Assembly: GCF_021730395.1 (NCBI RefSeq)
Contig: NC_069362.1
Location: 65,923,501 to 65,987,500, forward strand
Direction of reading: 5' to 3'
Source of the DNA: Mercenaria mercenaria
Taxonomy: Eukaryota; Mollusca; Bivalvia; Venerida; Veneridae
DNA length: 64,000 bases
In this document: one piece after another, positions 34,409 to 44,446 of the stretch
Layout: each line of letters opens with the position of its first letter
Position numbering within the stretch: position 1 is the stretch's first letter
Notes under the pieces: model-generated
Databases searched by the model: none
What the model was told of the DNA's origin: nothing
The model's input: the letters and a program-made list of their open reading frames with translations, nothing else
Program-made: the position numbers and the translations under genes

Positions 34409-34438
34409 TCTGTTCTGTTCTGTTCTGTTCTGTTCTGT
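34409..34438. repeat. (TTCTG)n microsatellite
   Basis: Five to six perfect pentamers (tctgttctgttctgttctgt). A shorter related run (ttctgttctgttctattct) occurs near 8642. Confidence 0.9.
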
Positions 34439-36849
34439 ACCCCTTGTTCTTCCAGAACTTTTAAATGACTGGTCAGGATCTAGGTCCTCTATTATGGACA
34501 TTAGGAGGCACAAAGATGAGCATTGCTCATCTAAGCTGTGCAAACTGCAAATATGAGAGTGAGATGAGTGAGACACTCATATACCACTGCCCATGTAAAT
34601 AAAATACATGCCAAGTTTCATGCGGAAATAAGTATTAAATCTGTATCTTGAAATTCAGCATCTTCTAAATGAATCGAAGTTCCTCAAATATAATGCAGCA
34701 CTTGGTGAAAATGAAAAAGGTAGGACACGAGCATAACCCGCATATCGCCCAGTTCATAAAGATAAAAACATCAGTTAGGCTAAACTTTATCTTTTATGCA
34801 TAGTTAGATAATCATTTCTGTACATCAAGTTAATTCATGAATCAGTCAACATCAGCAACTCAGAATATAAACAGAACTGTAAAAACCATTGAAGTAACAA
34901 GTTCTCATAACGATCGGTAGCTGACAGTACTCCCAGGACCATCACAGCATTTCCTTCTGTCTATCCGTCAAAACGAAAGAAGAACATGTGCAAAACAAAA
35001 ACAAAAACAAACGTCATCGGCGCTGAGCATTCTGATTGGCTGACCGCATCACACACCGCTGTATAAACAATATAGTCCAAGAACTGTCATCAATCTTCAG
35101 GATAAATAATCATCGTCCGCCATGTTCTTGTACATGATTTAAAAAAAAAAATAGAAAATAGAAATTCAAAACAAGAAATAACTTAACTGAACTCCGGAAA
35201 CTCCAACTTGAATCCAAACATCGAACGCCATCCTTACTTTCGCTTTCGAAATGCTCCTGTCCTCGCACTAGCGTAAAAAAACTTAGAAAATCACAAAATC
35301 TAATTTACAGAGTTGTAAGAATGATTCCAAAGCGTGGAAGAGGTAGATCCAAGGCGCGCTTTTCGTTATATATCATGCAATGCTGGATTTGCAGGAAAGT
35401 CGGTCAGAATTGCTGGAACTCAAGGTTTCCGCTCTTCCGCCATTGCTATCGTCAAATCATCAGCGCACCTGCTCCACAAGTATTTCGGGGTCGATCCCAC
35501 TTCCAGATAACTTGTGCTGTGCCTGAAATAAATCTTTTAAACACATGCAAGACAAAAATAATTATTTGTGATAAAATCCTCAATTTCTGGCCTGATCTAT
35601 GAGTTTTACCGACTACCGGAAGGGGTTACTCAAAGATGGAATGTCGTAAACTCCAACATTTCCAGCCACTGTATCCACAAAATCTACAGAAGTTATGAAT
35701 ATTTATCAAATGGCCTAACAGAGACACCTAGCGTTAAAAATGACAATCTGTTCATCTGTCTGTACGTTGTTCATCAGGTAAACTATGCAGAAACAGCGCG
35801 TTAAAACCGTTAGCAGAAAATAAGCCGATAATAACATTTAAAGTTGCACAAATTCGGATAAGCCTTAAGACCGGATTCGAACCATAACAGAGTATCATAT
35901 TATTATTCTTGTATCCAACAACCATAGTCACCTGGGCCCCAAAATATTCATAGACTTTGAGCTAGTCCTATTCAAACTGTTTTCCCTTTTTTTGGCAACG
36001 ACTTTAAGCGGTTTATACTCAAAATTCGTTTTTACGGGCCATACTTAAAGGTAACCCCATTTATCTGCTCCGTCAAATGACTAGTAAAGGTCGAAGCACA
36101 TACTCTAGTAATCTTACAAATGTATTATAATAGTTACATGTTACTTACGTACAATAAATAATTTATTCTTGCTTGAAAAGAAAACACAGCAATAAAGCCC
36201 AAGTTACACTTTTCTAATATGATGATAGAAAAAGACATTTGAAAAAACATTCAAACATTCAAACACACTTAGTTGATATCTTAAAAATATATTCTCACAT
36301 ACGATTATCAGGTTCTCACTTGTCCGCTCTATTACTTTTTATATATCATGCGGGTTTCTTTTGTCCTTTTTACTTTCATAGGGCTATATAATATCATTTT
36401 GCTCAGAATTCTTACCCATTTCGTCACAATTCGATATTGTTGTAGCTATGTTCAGTGTTTCAACTATCATTTCAAAATCATTGAAGTACCTGCCGATAAC
36501 TTCCCTATTCATCATTTATGCTCTTGTTGGAGTCAGTCTCTGTGGCCTTTTTACACCTTCCCACCAGTCTTTTCCCGCCTTGAAATTCTTATATACCGAC
36601 CCAGTTTTCACGCGCTTGCAAGTCTATTAAAACAAGGACAAACCCGATTTAAACAGAATAAATGCTTCTCTTGGGCAAACTTGCCGTGCTATGGTGGTGA
36701 CCCTGTTGCTAATTATTAATATCTGTTCTATACCTATACAATTTTTGAAGAAAATACGGCATTCTGTTCTATAAACAAATAAATAGCTGACAGAAATCAA
36801 AACGCTTACTGTACTATGTCAAACCCGATTCCGAGTATTACATGATTTT
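34439..36849. other. Unassigned DNA between two transposase fragments
   Basis: No gene recognised in 2.4 kb. Frames at 35321-35602, 35568-35804, 36348-36719 and 36448-36630 (+) are short and lack motifs. The stretch lies between an N-terminal and a DDE-domain transposase fragment in matching orientation, so some of it may be an old intron or later insertions. A CCAAT-like attggctgacc near 35034 is the only promoter-like word. Confidence 0.4.
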
Positions 36850-37175
36850 AAAGGTAATTGACTAATGCAATCCATGAAGTTTGTGTTATTCCTTATCTGT
36901 TTTTTGGTCAGGCCAATGCCTCTTCTTGAAGCCATTTTCGCAACATCGACCATTTTATTTTCAATATCCCGAGGGATGTGCGTTGGTCTGCCAATTTGTA
37001 CATGTAAATTTCCCACTTATTCTACCACCAATGGTTGACTTGGGTACACCAAAAGTGCTGAGGCTTTTCAATTGACTGCGAGCCATCTTCAACAGCTTTA
37101 ACGGTGCCTTCAAGTTGCTTGTCTTCATAGTTCTTGATTTACCCCGTTTAGTGTTAAGATATTTCTTTGGCATTC
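36850..37175 (-). mobile_element. pogo/Tigger-type transposase relic, N-terminal helix-turn-helix part
   Basis: On the minus strand, starting at an ATG near 37173 (MPKKYLNTKRGKSRT), the frame passes through KLLKMARSQLKSLSTFGVPK and STIGGRISGKF, a Psq-type helix-turn-helix. After a one-frame change it continues as GRPTHIPRDIENKMVDVAK and RRGIGLTKKQIRNN, the start of the CENP-B-type domain. It ends near 36850. It could be the 5' exon of the same transposon as 33350-34190, 2.6 kb away on the same strand, or an independent fragment. Immediately before its ATG lies the VNTR at 37212-37553. Confidence 0.7.
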
Positions 37176-37211
37176 TAAAACAACAAAGACCAACAAAGTG
37201 GTGGCGTTGGT

Positions 37212-37553
37212 AGGCGTGTCCATATGCTGGTGGTGGCGGTGGCAGGCGTGTCCATAGGCTGCTGGCTGGTGGTGGTGACAGGCGTGTCCATAGGCTGCTG
37301 GTGGCGGTGGCAGGCGTGTTCATATGCTGCTGGCTGGTGGTGGTGACAGGCGTGTCCATTGGCTGCTGATGGCGGTGGCAGGCGTGTCCATATGCTGCTG
37401 GCTGGTAGTGGTGACAGGCGTGTCCATAGGCTGCTGGTGGCGGTGGCAGAAGTGTCCACATGCTGGTGGTGGCGGTGGTAGGCGTGTCCATACGCTGGTG
37501 GTGGTGGCGGCAGGCGTGTCCATAGGCTGTTGGCTGGCTGGTGGCGACAGGCG
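37212..37553. repeat. GC-rich VNTR, alternating 32- and 36-bp units
   Basis: Ten units starting aggcgtgtccata lie at 37212, 37244, 37280, 37312, 37348, 37380, 37416, 37448, 37480 and 37512. Most of the array alternates 32 and 36 bp, giving a 68-bp higher-order unit; the last three are 32, 32 and 37. G-rich gctggtggtggcggtggc tracts on + have triplet texture. Sixty-eight is not a multiple of three, so each frame reads different proline/threonine/histidine-rich peptides, which explains several overlapping minus-strand frames (37175-37654, 36961-37578). I do not regard these as genes. Confidence 0.9.
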
Positions 37554-37564
37554 CCGAATATGGC

Positions 37565-38075
37565 CTTATGTGAATCATATGAGGATATTGAATGTAAGAA
37601 ATAGTTAATATCTACCCAATTTTGTAGCAATAAATTTATGTACAGATAATACACATTTATGTCAATCTATTTTCAAATCAATAAATGATACCATTTTTCA
37701 GTTTTTAGTAACAGCAACCTTGACCTTTCCTCAACCCAAAGCAATCCCAAACTTCATGTCGATACAAGATATCCACCTACCGGGTTTGATTGTGAAACAT
37801 CAAAGCATACTGCTAAAGCGAAACAACTGTGATATATAAGTGAACAGTTTATTATAGACTTGCCGCCCTTACAGTAGAGATATGACCAGTGACGCCGTTT
37901 TTTAGTAACTTGATTTGTACTTTTAATTTATATCTTACGTAAAAAACAAACGCCTGATGAATGCCCCCCTCCCCCTCCCCCCGCCCTGCGATTTACATTT
38001 ATGTTCATTTGTAAATTTATACAAGTTACTTTTTCTATCTTTAATTCAGTTGAAGTAAACGTCTCCCGTTGCATA
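37565..38075 (+). repeat. Dispersed repeat, uninterrupted copy (empty site of the 47330-48451 insertion)
   Basis: This copy and 47098-48620 share gtaagaaatagttaat, tacagcaaccttgacctt, catgtcgatacaagatat, gctaaagcgaaacaactg, aagtgaacagttta and, continuing directly here, agacttgccgcccttacagt, then gcgatttacatttatgttca and gaagtaaacgt. Here the words agacttg and ccgccc are adjacent; in the other copy 1.1 kb of retroelement separates them. It therefore records the pre-insertion state. Confidence 0.88.
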
Positions 38076-38079
38076 ATAT

Positions 38080-38292
38080 GAGCCGTGCCATGGGAAAACC
38101 AACCTAGTGGGTTTGCGACCAGCATGGATCCAGACCACCGCGCATCGCGCGTCTGGTCAGATCCTTGTGTTCGCTAACAGTTTCTTAATTACAATGGCTT
38201 TGAAAGGACAGCATGTCCTGACCAGACTGCGCGATGCGCAGGTGTCTGGATCCATGCGTCGCAAACCATAGGTTGTTTTCTCATGCGCGGCT
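38080..38292. mobile_element. Foldback MITE, copy 4 (decayed)
   Basis: Same family as 21286-21520. It starts gagccgtgccatgggaaaac and ends ttctcatgcgcggct, but about 20 bp have been lost as scattered one- and two-base deletions in the arms (for example gcgcatcgcgcgtctggtca). The deletions are small and many. Confidence 0.88.
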
Positions 38293-38522
38293 ATATTCAG
38301 AATCCTGAAAGCGATCAAATGAACTTTCATGTATAGAATCATTGAATTAACTTTCTTCCACATATACACGAGCATCTCTTTCACATCTAGAAAAAGTAAA
38401 ATTGAAACAACATGAATTACGCGGAGTGTCTTTGCATTACGAAGTGACTGGCTGGTGTACGATGGAAGATAAATTACCATTTGTTCAATATGCATAGCAA
38501 TGATTTAACCAAACTTCGCGTG

Positions 38523-38830
38523 CGCGCCTTGGTTTCTGGCTAAATAGAATGCCGTTGTCTATGTTGAGACCTTTGATACCTCCGCGACACTAGCGGAGTC
38601 AGAGGGGTCGAGAACCTGGCGCGTGCACCATCGTAATTGTTTTGGGATTAGACTAAGAAACGGATATGCACAGCTTCGGCATAAAATCATGCTGATATTA
38701 GTTACTTTATTCCAAGAGTATCATCCAATATGCAGGTGTACATTTGAAATTTTGCGCCCCTACTGAGCAGAAATCCAGGACTCGCCTCATTAAATCTCGG
38801 CGTCATTGATGTTGTTCTGGAGCCATTACA
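38523..38830 (+). repeat. Dispersed repeat, copy 1 (partner at 52915-53250)
   Basis: Shared order: tttgg...ctaaatagaatg / cttaaaagaatg, then cgcgacactagcggagtcag, gaacctggcgcgtgcaccat, tatgcaca, actttattccaagagtat, tgtacatttgaaattttgcg, gagcagaaat and attacaagcc. Similarity is clear over ~300 bp with moderate divergence. The partner directly adjoins the 3' side of the type 2 receptor duplication (53258), so it may mark a duplication edge or simply be an old transposon. Confidence 0.75.
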
Positions 38831-39710
38831 AGCCTCGTCGCATTTCATGCAGCCCGCCTAGAATTAACATCTTTATTTTTGTTGAAATACTGTTTTAGAC
38901 AGCTTCGAAAATATTAATACAAGCTCGTATTCATTACCATACACCGAGTCAAAATAAAAACATTTAACACTTGCAATTTGTCCCGATATTCGTATGAAAT
39001 TCGACAATTGAAATCCACAGACTTGCAACCACTGTGTGACTCGAATTACGGTGGTCCTGTATACGCCTTTATAGACTCTATGCCGGTGTTCGGTTTATAT
39101 AGGTAATAAGTATGTAACTGACCTAACATCGTCCGAGGCAGGACTAGAAAGCTCCTAAATTGATGGTCTTATTGTGTAAATTTGCATTTAGAATTATTTG
39201 CCCGTGCTGCCAGAGCAGAGATCGGGGTATTGGTATATCTAAGACAATTTAGACAAACTGTAGTTTCTTTCCAAAACACACCCGGAAGCAAGAAAGTATT
39301 TAAAAGTCTCCCAGTTCAGAGCACTCCTAGAAATCTAAATACGTGATTACAAACCTGCCACTAGTACTTCTGTGGCAGACACAGATCAGGCAGTTGCCTG
39401 TCAGATTTCCCTAATCTGACCTTTCTGTAATAACTCATCTTTGCAATGTCCCTTAACAGTTCCACTTCCTGTCTGATTGAGTTCATTTCTTATTTGCAAA
39501 TTGTAATGTTGTAACATATACGTGTAACCTGTAACCTTGTAGACTGCATAATACACAAGCTGACCAGCAATCATTCGGAAGTCACTGGTGCTTTCAAGGG
39601 ACATCGTTACAGTTTCCCGTCTACAGACTGTCGATCTCTTATAATGATCCTTACTTTAACTGTTAAACCGTTAAAAATGACAACGGGGTTGATCAAAATA
39701 ACGCTGACCA
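38831..39710. other. Unassigned DNA
   Basis: No gene or repeat recognised; the minus-strand frame at 39401-39604 has no motif. Confidence 0.4.
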
Positions 39711-39716
39711 CTTTTC

Positions 39717-40474
39717 TATGGTGGCATATTTCTGCCACGAGATAGCTAGGTAGCTATCGCGATAATAAAAAGAATTATCGTGATAAAGCGAAGTTTTTTG
39801 AAATGATTATCTCAATAGTCGAATGTTTTCTGCAAATATGATTGCGATAATTTACTTTATTATCTCGATACTTTTTGCGTAAAGGCCAACAACTGCCATT
39901 TATTAGCTAGAAAAAGAAATCTTGATATTTCGAACTTTTCTGAAAAGTTTCCTGGAAATATTTTTGACCATATCATCTCGATATTTTTTAGCATTTAGTG
40001 CCCAGAGCTGCCATTTTGATATCTATAAATAGCACCCTACTAAATCGATGGAACACTATTTAACACTGAACTTACCACCGTCATGCAGTAGATACTGTAG
40101 TCTGGCGCCAATAACTGATTGATATCGTCGTGTTCTGTTTATAGCTATCTAGAAGCTGTGACGTTGTAGTAACGGAATTTTGCGCTTAAAAGTTTTCAGA
40201 AAACAATAAAAGATATCTGGAAAAAAATAAATTATTGCGATAATATTTTCAGAAAATTGCACAACTTTCCTGGAAAGTTTAGAATATTATCTTGATAGCT
40301 ACCAAGCATCTCGTGGCAGTTTCGAGCATTAGCGCGAAATTTTGCGCTAAAATATTTTCACAAAATATTATTTATTGCGGAAATTATTTCAGAAAAAACA
40401 CACATTTCCTGGAAAGTTTACAGTATTACCGCGATAGCTACCTAGCTATCTCGTGGCAGAAATATACCACCATA
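39717..40474. mobile_element. 758-bp MITE with ~50-bp TIRs and a 6-bp target duplication
   Basis: The left end begins tatggtggcatatttctgcc and continues acgagatagctaggtagcta; the right end is its reverse complement apart from two or three bases. The immediate flanks are cttttc on both sides (39711-39716 and 40475-40480), a 6-bp target duplication. Inside, the motif tatctcgtggcag/ctgccacgagata recurs a third time near 40296, and gataatattttcagaaaa-like words alternate with it, so the interior is itself made of subterminal repeats. No transposase; superfamily unknown. Confidence 0.85.
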
Positions 40475-40747
40475 CTTTTCAAGGGCTATTTTGTTCCCAG
40501 TGTAATGCTGAAATGTGCGTGTCCAGTTTTCGACGTTGAAATATAGTCGGGGTTGAACTTCATAATCATATTTCAACGGTGTCAAAATTTAATGTTACAC
40601 CGGCAAGCAAGAAACAGATGTAACAAATGCATGAAAAAAGAACACAGTAAAGCATCTCCGCGGAACGATCTGTGGAAAAACCAATTCTATGGAGTTTAAA
40701 CCTCACTTTTTACCCTAAAAACAACCATCTTGACATTGTAAACAAAC

Positions 40748-42120
40748 TTATAGATGGATTTTCACATCGCGAGATCCTTAGCAACGGAAGTAAATTTTCG
40801 CGCATGCGCACTCTACGTAGGACAAAAAGACATGACCGCACAATATAAACTACGTTAAAGTTATATCACATTTCAATCAATTCGATCAATAATGAGTCTG
40901 TATTATGGTAAATTACCATCGCAGGACAAAGGGAAATATATATGTAGATCTTTGCAAACGCATAACTGCCTTGCTCAAAATGAGATACTTCAACTAATGC
41001 GCATTATTACTAGTCAAGTCAAAACTGATGATTAGGGATTCATAATGAACAGGCAATAAACTATTTTCAGCAATTTTGATCTTTCATCTCGACAAATTTA
41101 GGTTAAAAAATGAAAAATTCATATTTTACACGAATTTTAAAAGCTTATGTTTGATTTCCTAACATGATCTGACAGAGCTTTGCAATTAGCTTACATGATG
41201 CTAGTAATATAATTTCAAGTCGAAATTAAAAATTAAAAGTTTAAGTAAGAGATGTGGAAGTATGGATATTAAAAATTTAAAAACTGAAGATTTTCGACAC
41301 TGGATTACAGATTTATTCAAACTGATGTACCCTCCCCACACGCACATCTATAAACAAACCTAAATTTGTCGAGATGAACAATCAAAATTGCTGTTCATTA
41401 TGACTAGTTATAATGCGCATTAGTTGAAGTATCTCATTTTGAACAAGGCTGCAAAAATCTACATATATTTTCTTTGTCCTGCGGTGGTAATTAACTATAA
41501 TACAGACTAACGTTTGATCGAATAGATTGAAATGCGATATAACTTTAACGTAGTTTATATTGTGCGGTCATGTCTTTTGGTCACACACCAGTAAATAGTT
41601 TTCCCTATATATTCTATATAAAAGTGACATTTTTTAAAGATCTACCAAACATAGCTAGACCCATTTCAGAGAACAAATTCTTACCTCATTTTAAAGAGAT
41701 ATGATAAAACTGATAAAAATGAAGAGAAAAGTAGGGGTCATGTATCTTCTATGAGAGGTTTCTCTTGTCACATTTGCTTACTGTAAAATCATATCAAAAT
41801 CACACTGCTGTGACCTGGAAGTACTACTCATACTAAAATTGAGTTTCACTTCACCATATACCACCTCCTCTCCCATTTTTCCTACCAAAATGTCAAAAAT
41901 ACATCCACAATGAAATTTAAACAGAAACCAGCTTTAATTTAGACCTCTGTGGCCATGCCAAGTGAAAAATTAGTGTTCAAAAACCAGTCCGCCATTACGA
42001 GACTAGACCAGATGGCTCCCGCGCTGGTTCCTTTACTCTAGCTAGGCCTCTATATTTGCCCTATGTAGAGAGCGCATGCGCGAAAGTTTAATTTGGATGC
42101 TAAGGATCTCGCGATGTGTA
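40748..42120. mobile_element. Foldback element with a second sequence inserted in its right arm
   Basis: The left arm (about 40748-41105) starts gatggattttcacatcgcga; its complement ends the right arm (ctcgcgatgtgtaaagtcat, about 42100). Inner words pair too: gaccgcacaatataaactac with its complement near 41555, gagatacttcaactaatgcg with its complement near 41425, and tctcgacaaatttaggtt with its complement near 41360. The right arm is interrupted between ttttggtca (about 41582) and ctatgtagag (about 42059) by ~480 bp that the left arm lacks. The arms contain gcgcatgcgc, a palindrome matching the NRF1-type site. Confidence 0.85.
41583..42058. other. Sequence of unknown type nested in the foldback element
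   Basis: About 476 bp starting cacaccagtaaatag and ending atttgccctatg, present in the right arm only. No inverted or direct terminal repeats, tRNA-like head or poly-A were seen. It may be a transposed piece, or a stretch lost from the left arm. Confidence 0.55.
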
Positions 42121-43930
42121 AAGTCATCTTAACATGTAATTTTATTATTATATTTGATCAACAAATATTATTCTTTGGTTTATTTTAATTTGATTAAAAT
42201 ATTTAATTCAAGCACTCCCTATTTTAGCTCGGCCTGTTCCACATTGTCCGGTTCATGGCCGGTAACCGCCGTTTATCTCTTTCGTTTTCATTGGTACTAG
42301 TTTTGGTATGTTTCAGGTGCTTTGATTGGATGAACCTTTCACTAATTTAGGGACCGCGAAATTTAACGTCATTGTAGTTCTTTATTGTTGAGCGTGTCAC
42401 ACTGACATTTAAAAAAAAAGTGACCTTCGAGTCCTAAAGTAATATAAAATAGTGTATAAGACAGTAACTTTGTGTATAGAAATATGTGAAACTATATTTT
42501 CTTAATTTGTAATAGATTTTAGCTACAAACTATTGACAGATATTTTGACCTCCGTGTGAAGGTCAAAGTTCAAAGGTGATACTTTTCGTTTGTAATCTGG
42601 TAATGCCTCCCCTTTCATAGAACCTTTCATAAAATATGCCAAAATAGGTATAACATTTAAAGTTATCACATATTTATTAAATGAAATACACTGTTTCCCC
42701 TTCTCACTTATTTAAGACTGACTTTCCAATAAACAGTGACCCTAGTTTATTCAGTTATTAACCCCCAACTGAGTTAATGAAGACAGAAATCCCTTGACCC
42801 ACTGCCAAGATCTAGGCCTTTAAGATATAAAAAAGCGCCTCAAGAAAAACTTTCATAGGCACTAAGCAATTCTATGCAAACCAGATGATAGCAGGCGACA
42901 ATATTTTCCGTAACAGCTTCCGAGTACTTACAGGTAACAACGGAAAAATTCGGAATATTTGAAGAAATGCTCGCTGGACTCACTAAAATGCAGAAAGGAC
43001 CAGGAAAACAATTATTTACTTTAAAACAAATAATACATAACCAAAAACGAATAATTTATCTTTATTTTTAGGGGTACCGTTTTTTTTTACATATATTTTT
43101 GCGGAAGATATCTATTTGATCTGTTATATTTGAAGAAGACAATTTTTGAGGTAGGTCTATTTAAAGACAAAAAGGACAAACCAAACATTAAAATATTTAA
43201 AAAATATATTCATAAGATCCGGAAAAAAATAAACTTCAATTTGTGTGATACCGTTTTTTGAATTTCCAAATAGGTCCGTTTATTTTTGTCCTTCTTTATT
43301 TATATAGACAACTTTATCGATTTTCCGTTAGGTCGATGTTACTAAAAGTTCGTAATGAGTGTTCCAGTGGTAATAGGGGATTTATCCACGGCACGAAGCG
43401 CCGTGGATGAAAATCCCCGAGACGGTAACGTCCATATATAGTTATTCGTCTTTATTGTCTGCATATACTGAGGCAATTTTTTCGATGTTTTCCGGTTCCG
43501 GTTTATGTACACAACGCAGACTGGTTGTCTGCAAGAACATCCGAGCACCCCGAATCAGTCACAGAAATTCGTAAACCGCGCCAACATGATTCGTTTACTT
43601 CTTTTTCGTAATGAAAACTGTACGTGTGCAGCTGAAAAAAACTTTTAAAACAGTAAGGAAGTGTATAGACCGTTAAGTTTCTGCGTGGAGTGCAAACAAA
43701 CAAACAAAATCCAAACGCGGTGAATGACGTAACCGTCACGGCTTCCCGTAAATTTTGCAAAGTATGATATTCGCTGTAAGAGGTATGATGACACTAAATG
43801 TAAACTAGTTAGAGCGAAGTTTCACTTTCTTTTGAGTGTTGAATATTTCTTTGTAATAGAATATAAAAGATAAATCCCCATGCTAGGCAATGCCTTTATT
43901 CATATTACCGAATACCCGACTACAGCATAC
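42121..43930. other. Unassigned DNA
   Basis: No gene seen in 1.8 kb. One notable item is the hairpin at 43377-43419. The minus-strand frames 43342-43548 and 43503-43760 have no domain motif. An NRF1-, CCAAT- or TATA-bearing promoter was not recognised. Confidence 0.4.
43377..43419. repeat. Stable hairpin (ggggattt...atccacggc stem)
   Basis: The sequence ggggatttatccacggc, acgaagc, gccgtggatgaaaatcccc folds into a stem of about 17 pairs with a 7-base loop and one small bulge. It could be a remnant of a foldback element or an RNA hairpin; nothing nearby decides. It is not followed by a T-run. Confidence 0.6.
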
Positions 43931-44130
43931 CTTAACCCTTAGCATGCTAGATAAATTGTCGTCTGCTTGAAATGTCGTCTGCTAAAATTGTAAAGTTCAT
44001 TCAATTTGCTCCAAAATTGGAAGAAATATTGTCAGAGTAGCAAACAGCTTGGAACCTGATCATCGGCGTCTGATCTGGTTCCAAGCTGTTTGCAAAGGCT
44101 GTTAAATTCGCCTGCAGCATGCCTTAAAAA
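43930..44130. mobile_element. MITE-like repeat with a 17-bp perfect hairpin
   Basis: The core at 44040-44096 has gcaaacagcttggaacc and its exact reverse complement ggttccaagctgtttgc around a ~21-base loop. To the left, the doubled word aaatgtcgtctgct(t/a) occurs at about 43960-43985; the outer ends cttagcatgctaga and gcagcatgccttaa are short inverted matches. I recall similar short elements as abundant in clam genomes, but that is not proven here. Confidence 0.6.
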
Positions 44131-44446
44131 GTATTGTTTGATAAAAAGGTGAGGGTCTAACAAACTACGTCACAATACTACTTGTAAAAATGCCTTGCTA
44201 TAATTTACAACAATGTTTTGATATACTTCATCAAAATAATTTTTCACATGCTCTTTATTGACAGCAGTGAGGCACGACGTAATAAGTATGGAAATATTAA
44301 TGAGTTCATGCATAAAAAAGTTTTATTAGGCTGTTTATTTCATTACGTAAATAAACTAAAAGCTCAGTTTAGTTAATACATTATTTATAATATTAATTTA
44401 ATGAAAGTTTTAAGGGAAAATTATAATGGAAACTACTTTATCGGCA

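Noticed and set aside
6792-37553. CRISPR-like arrays
   Set aside because: The direct repeats at 6.8-8.2 kb and 37.2-37.5 kb are contiguous minisatellites without unique spacers, in an animal genome.
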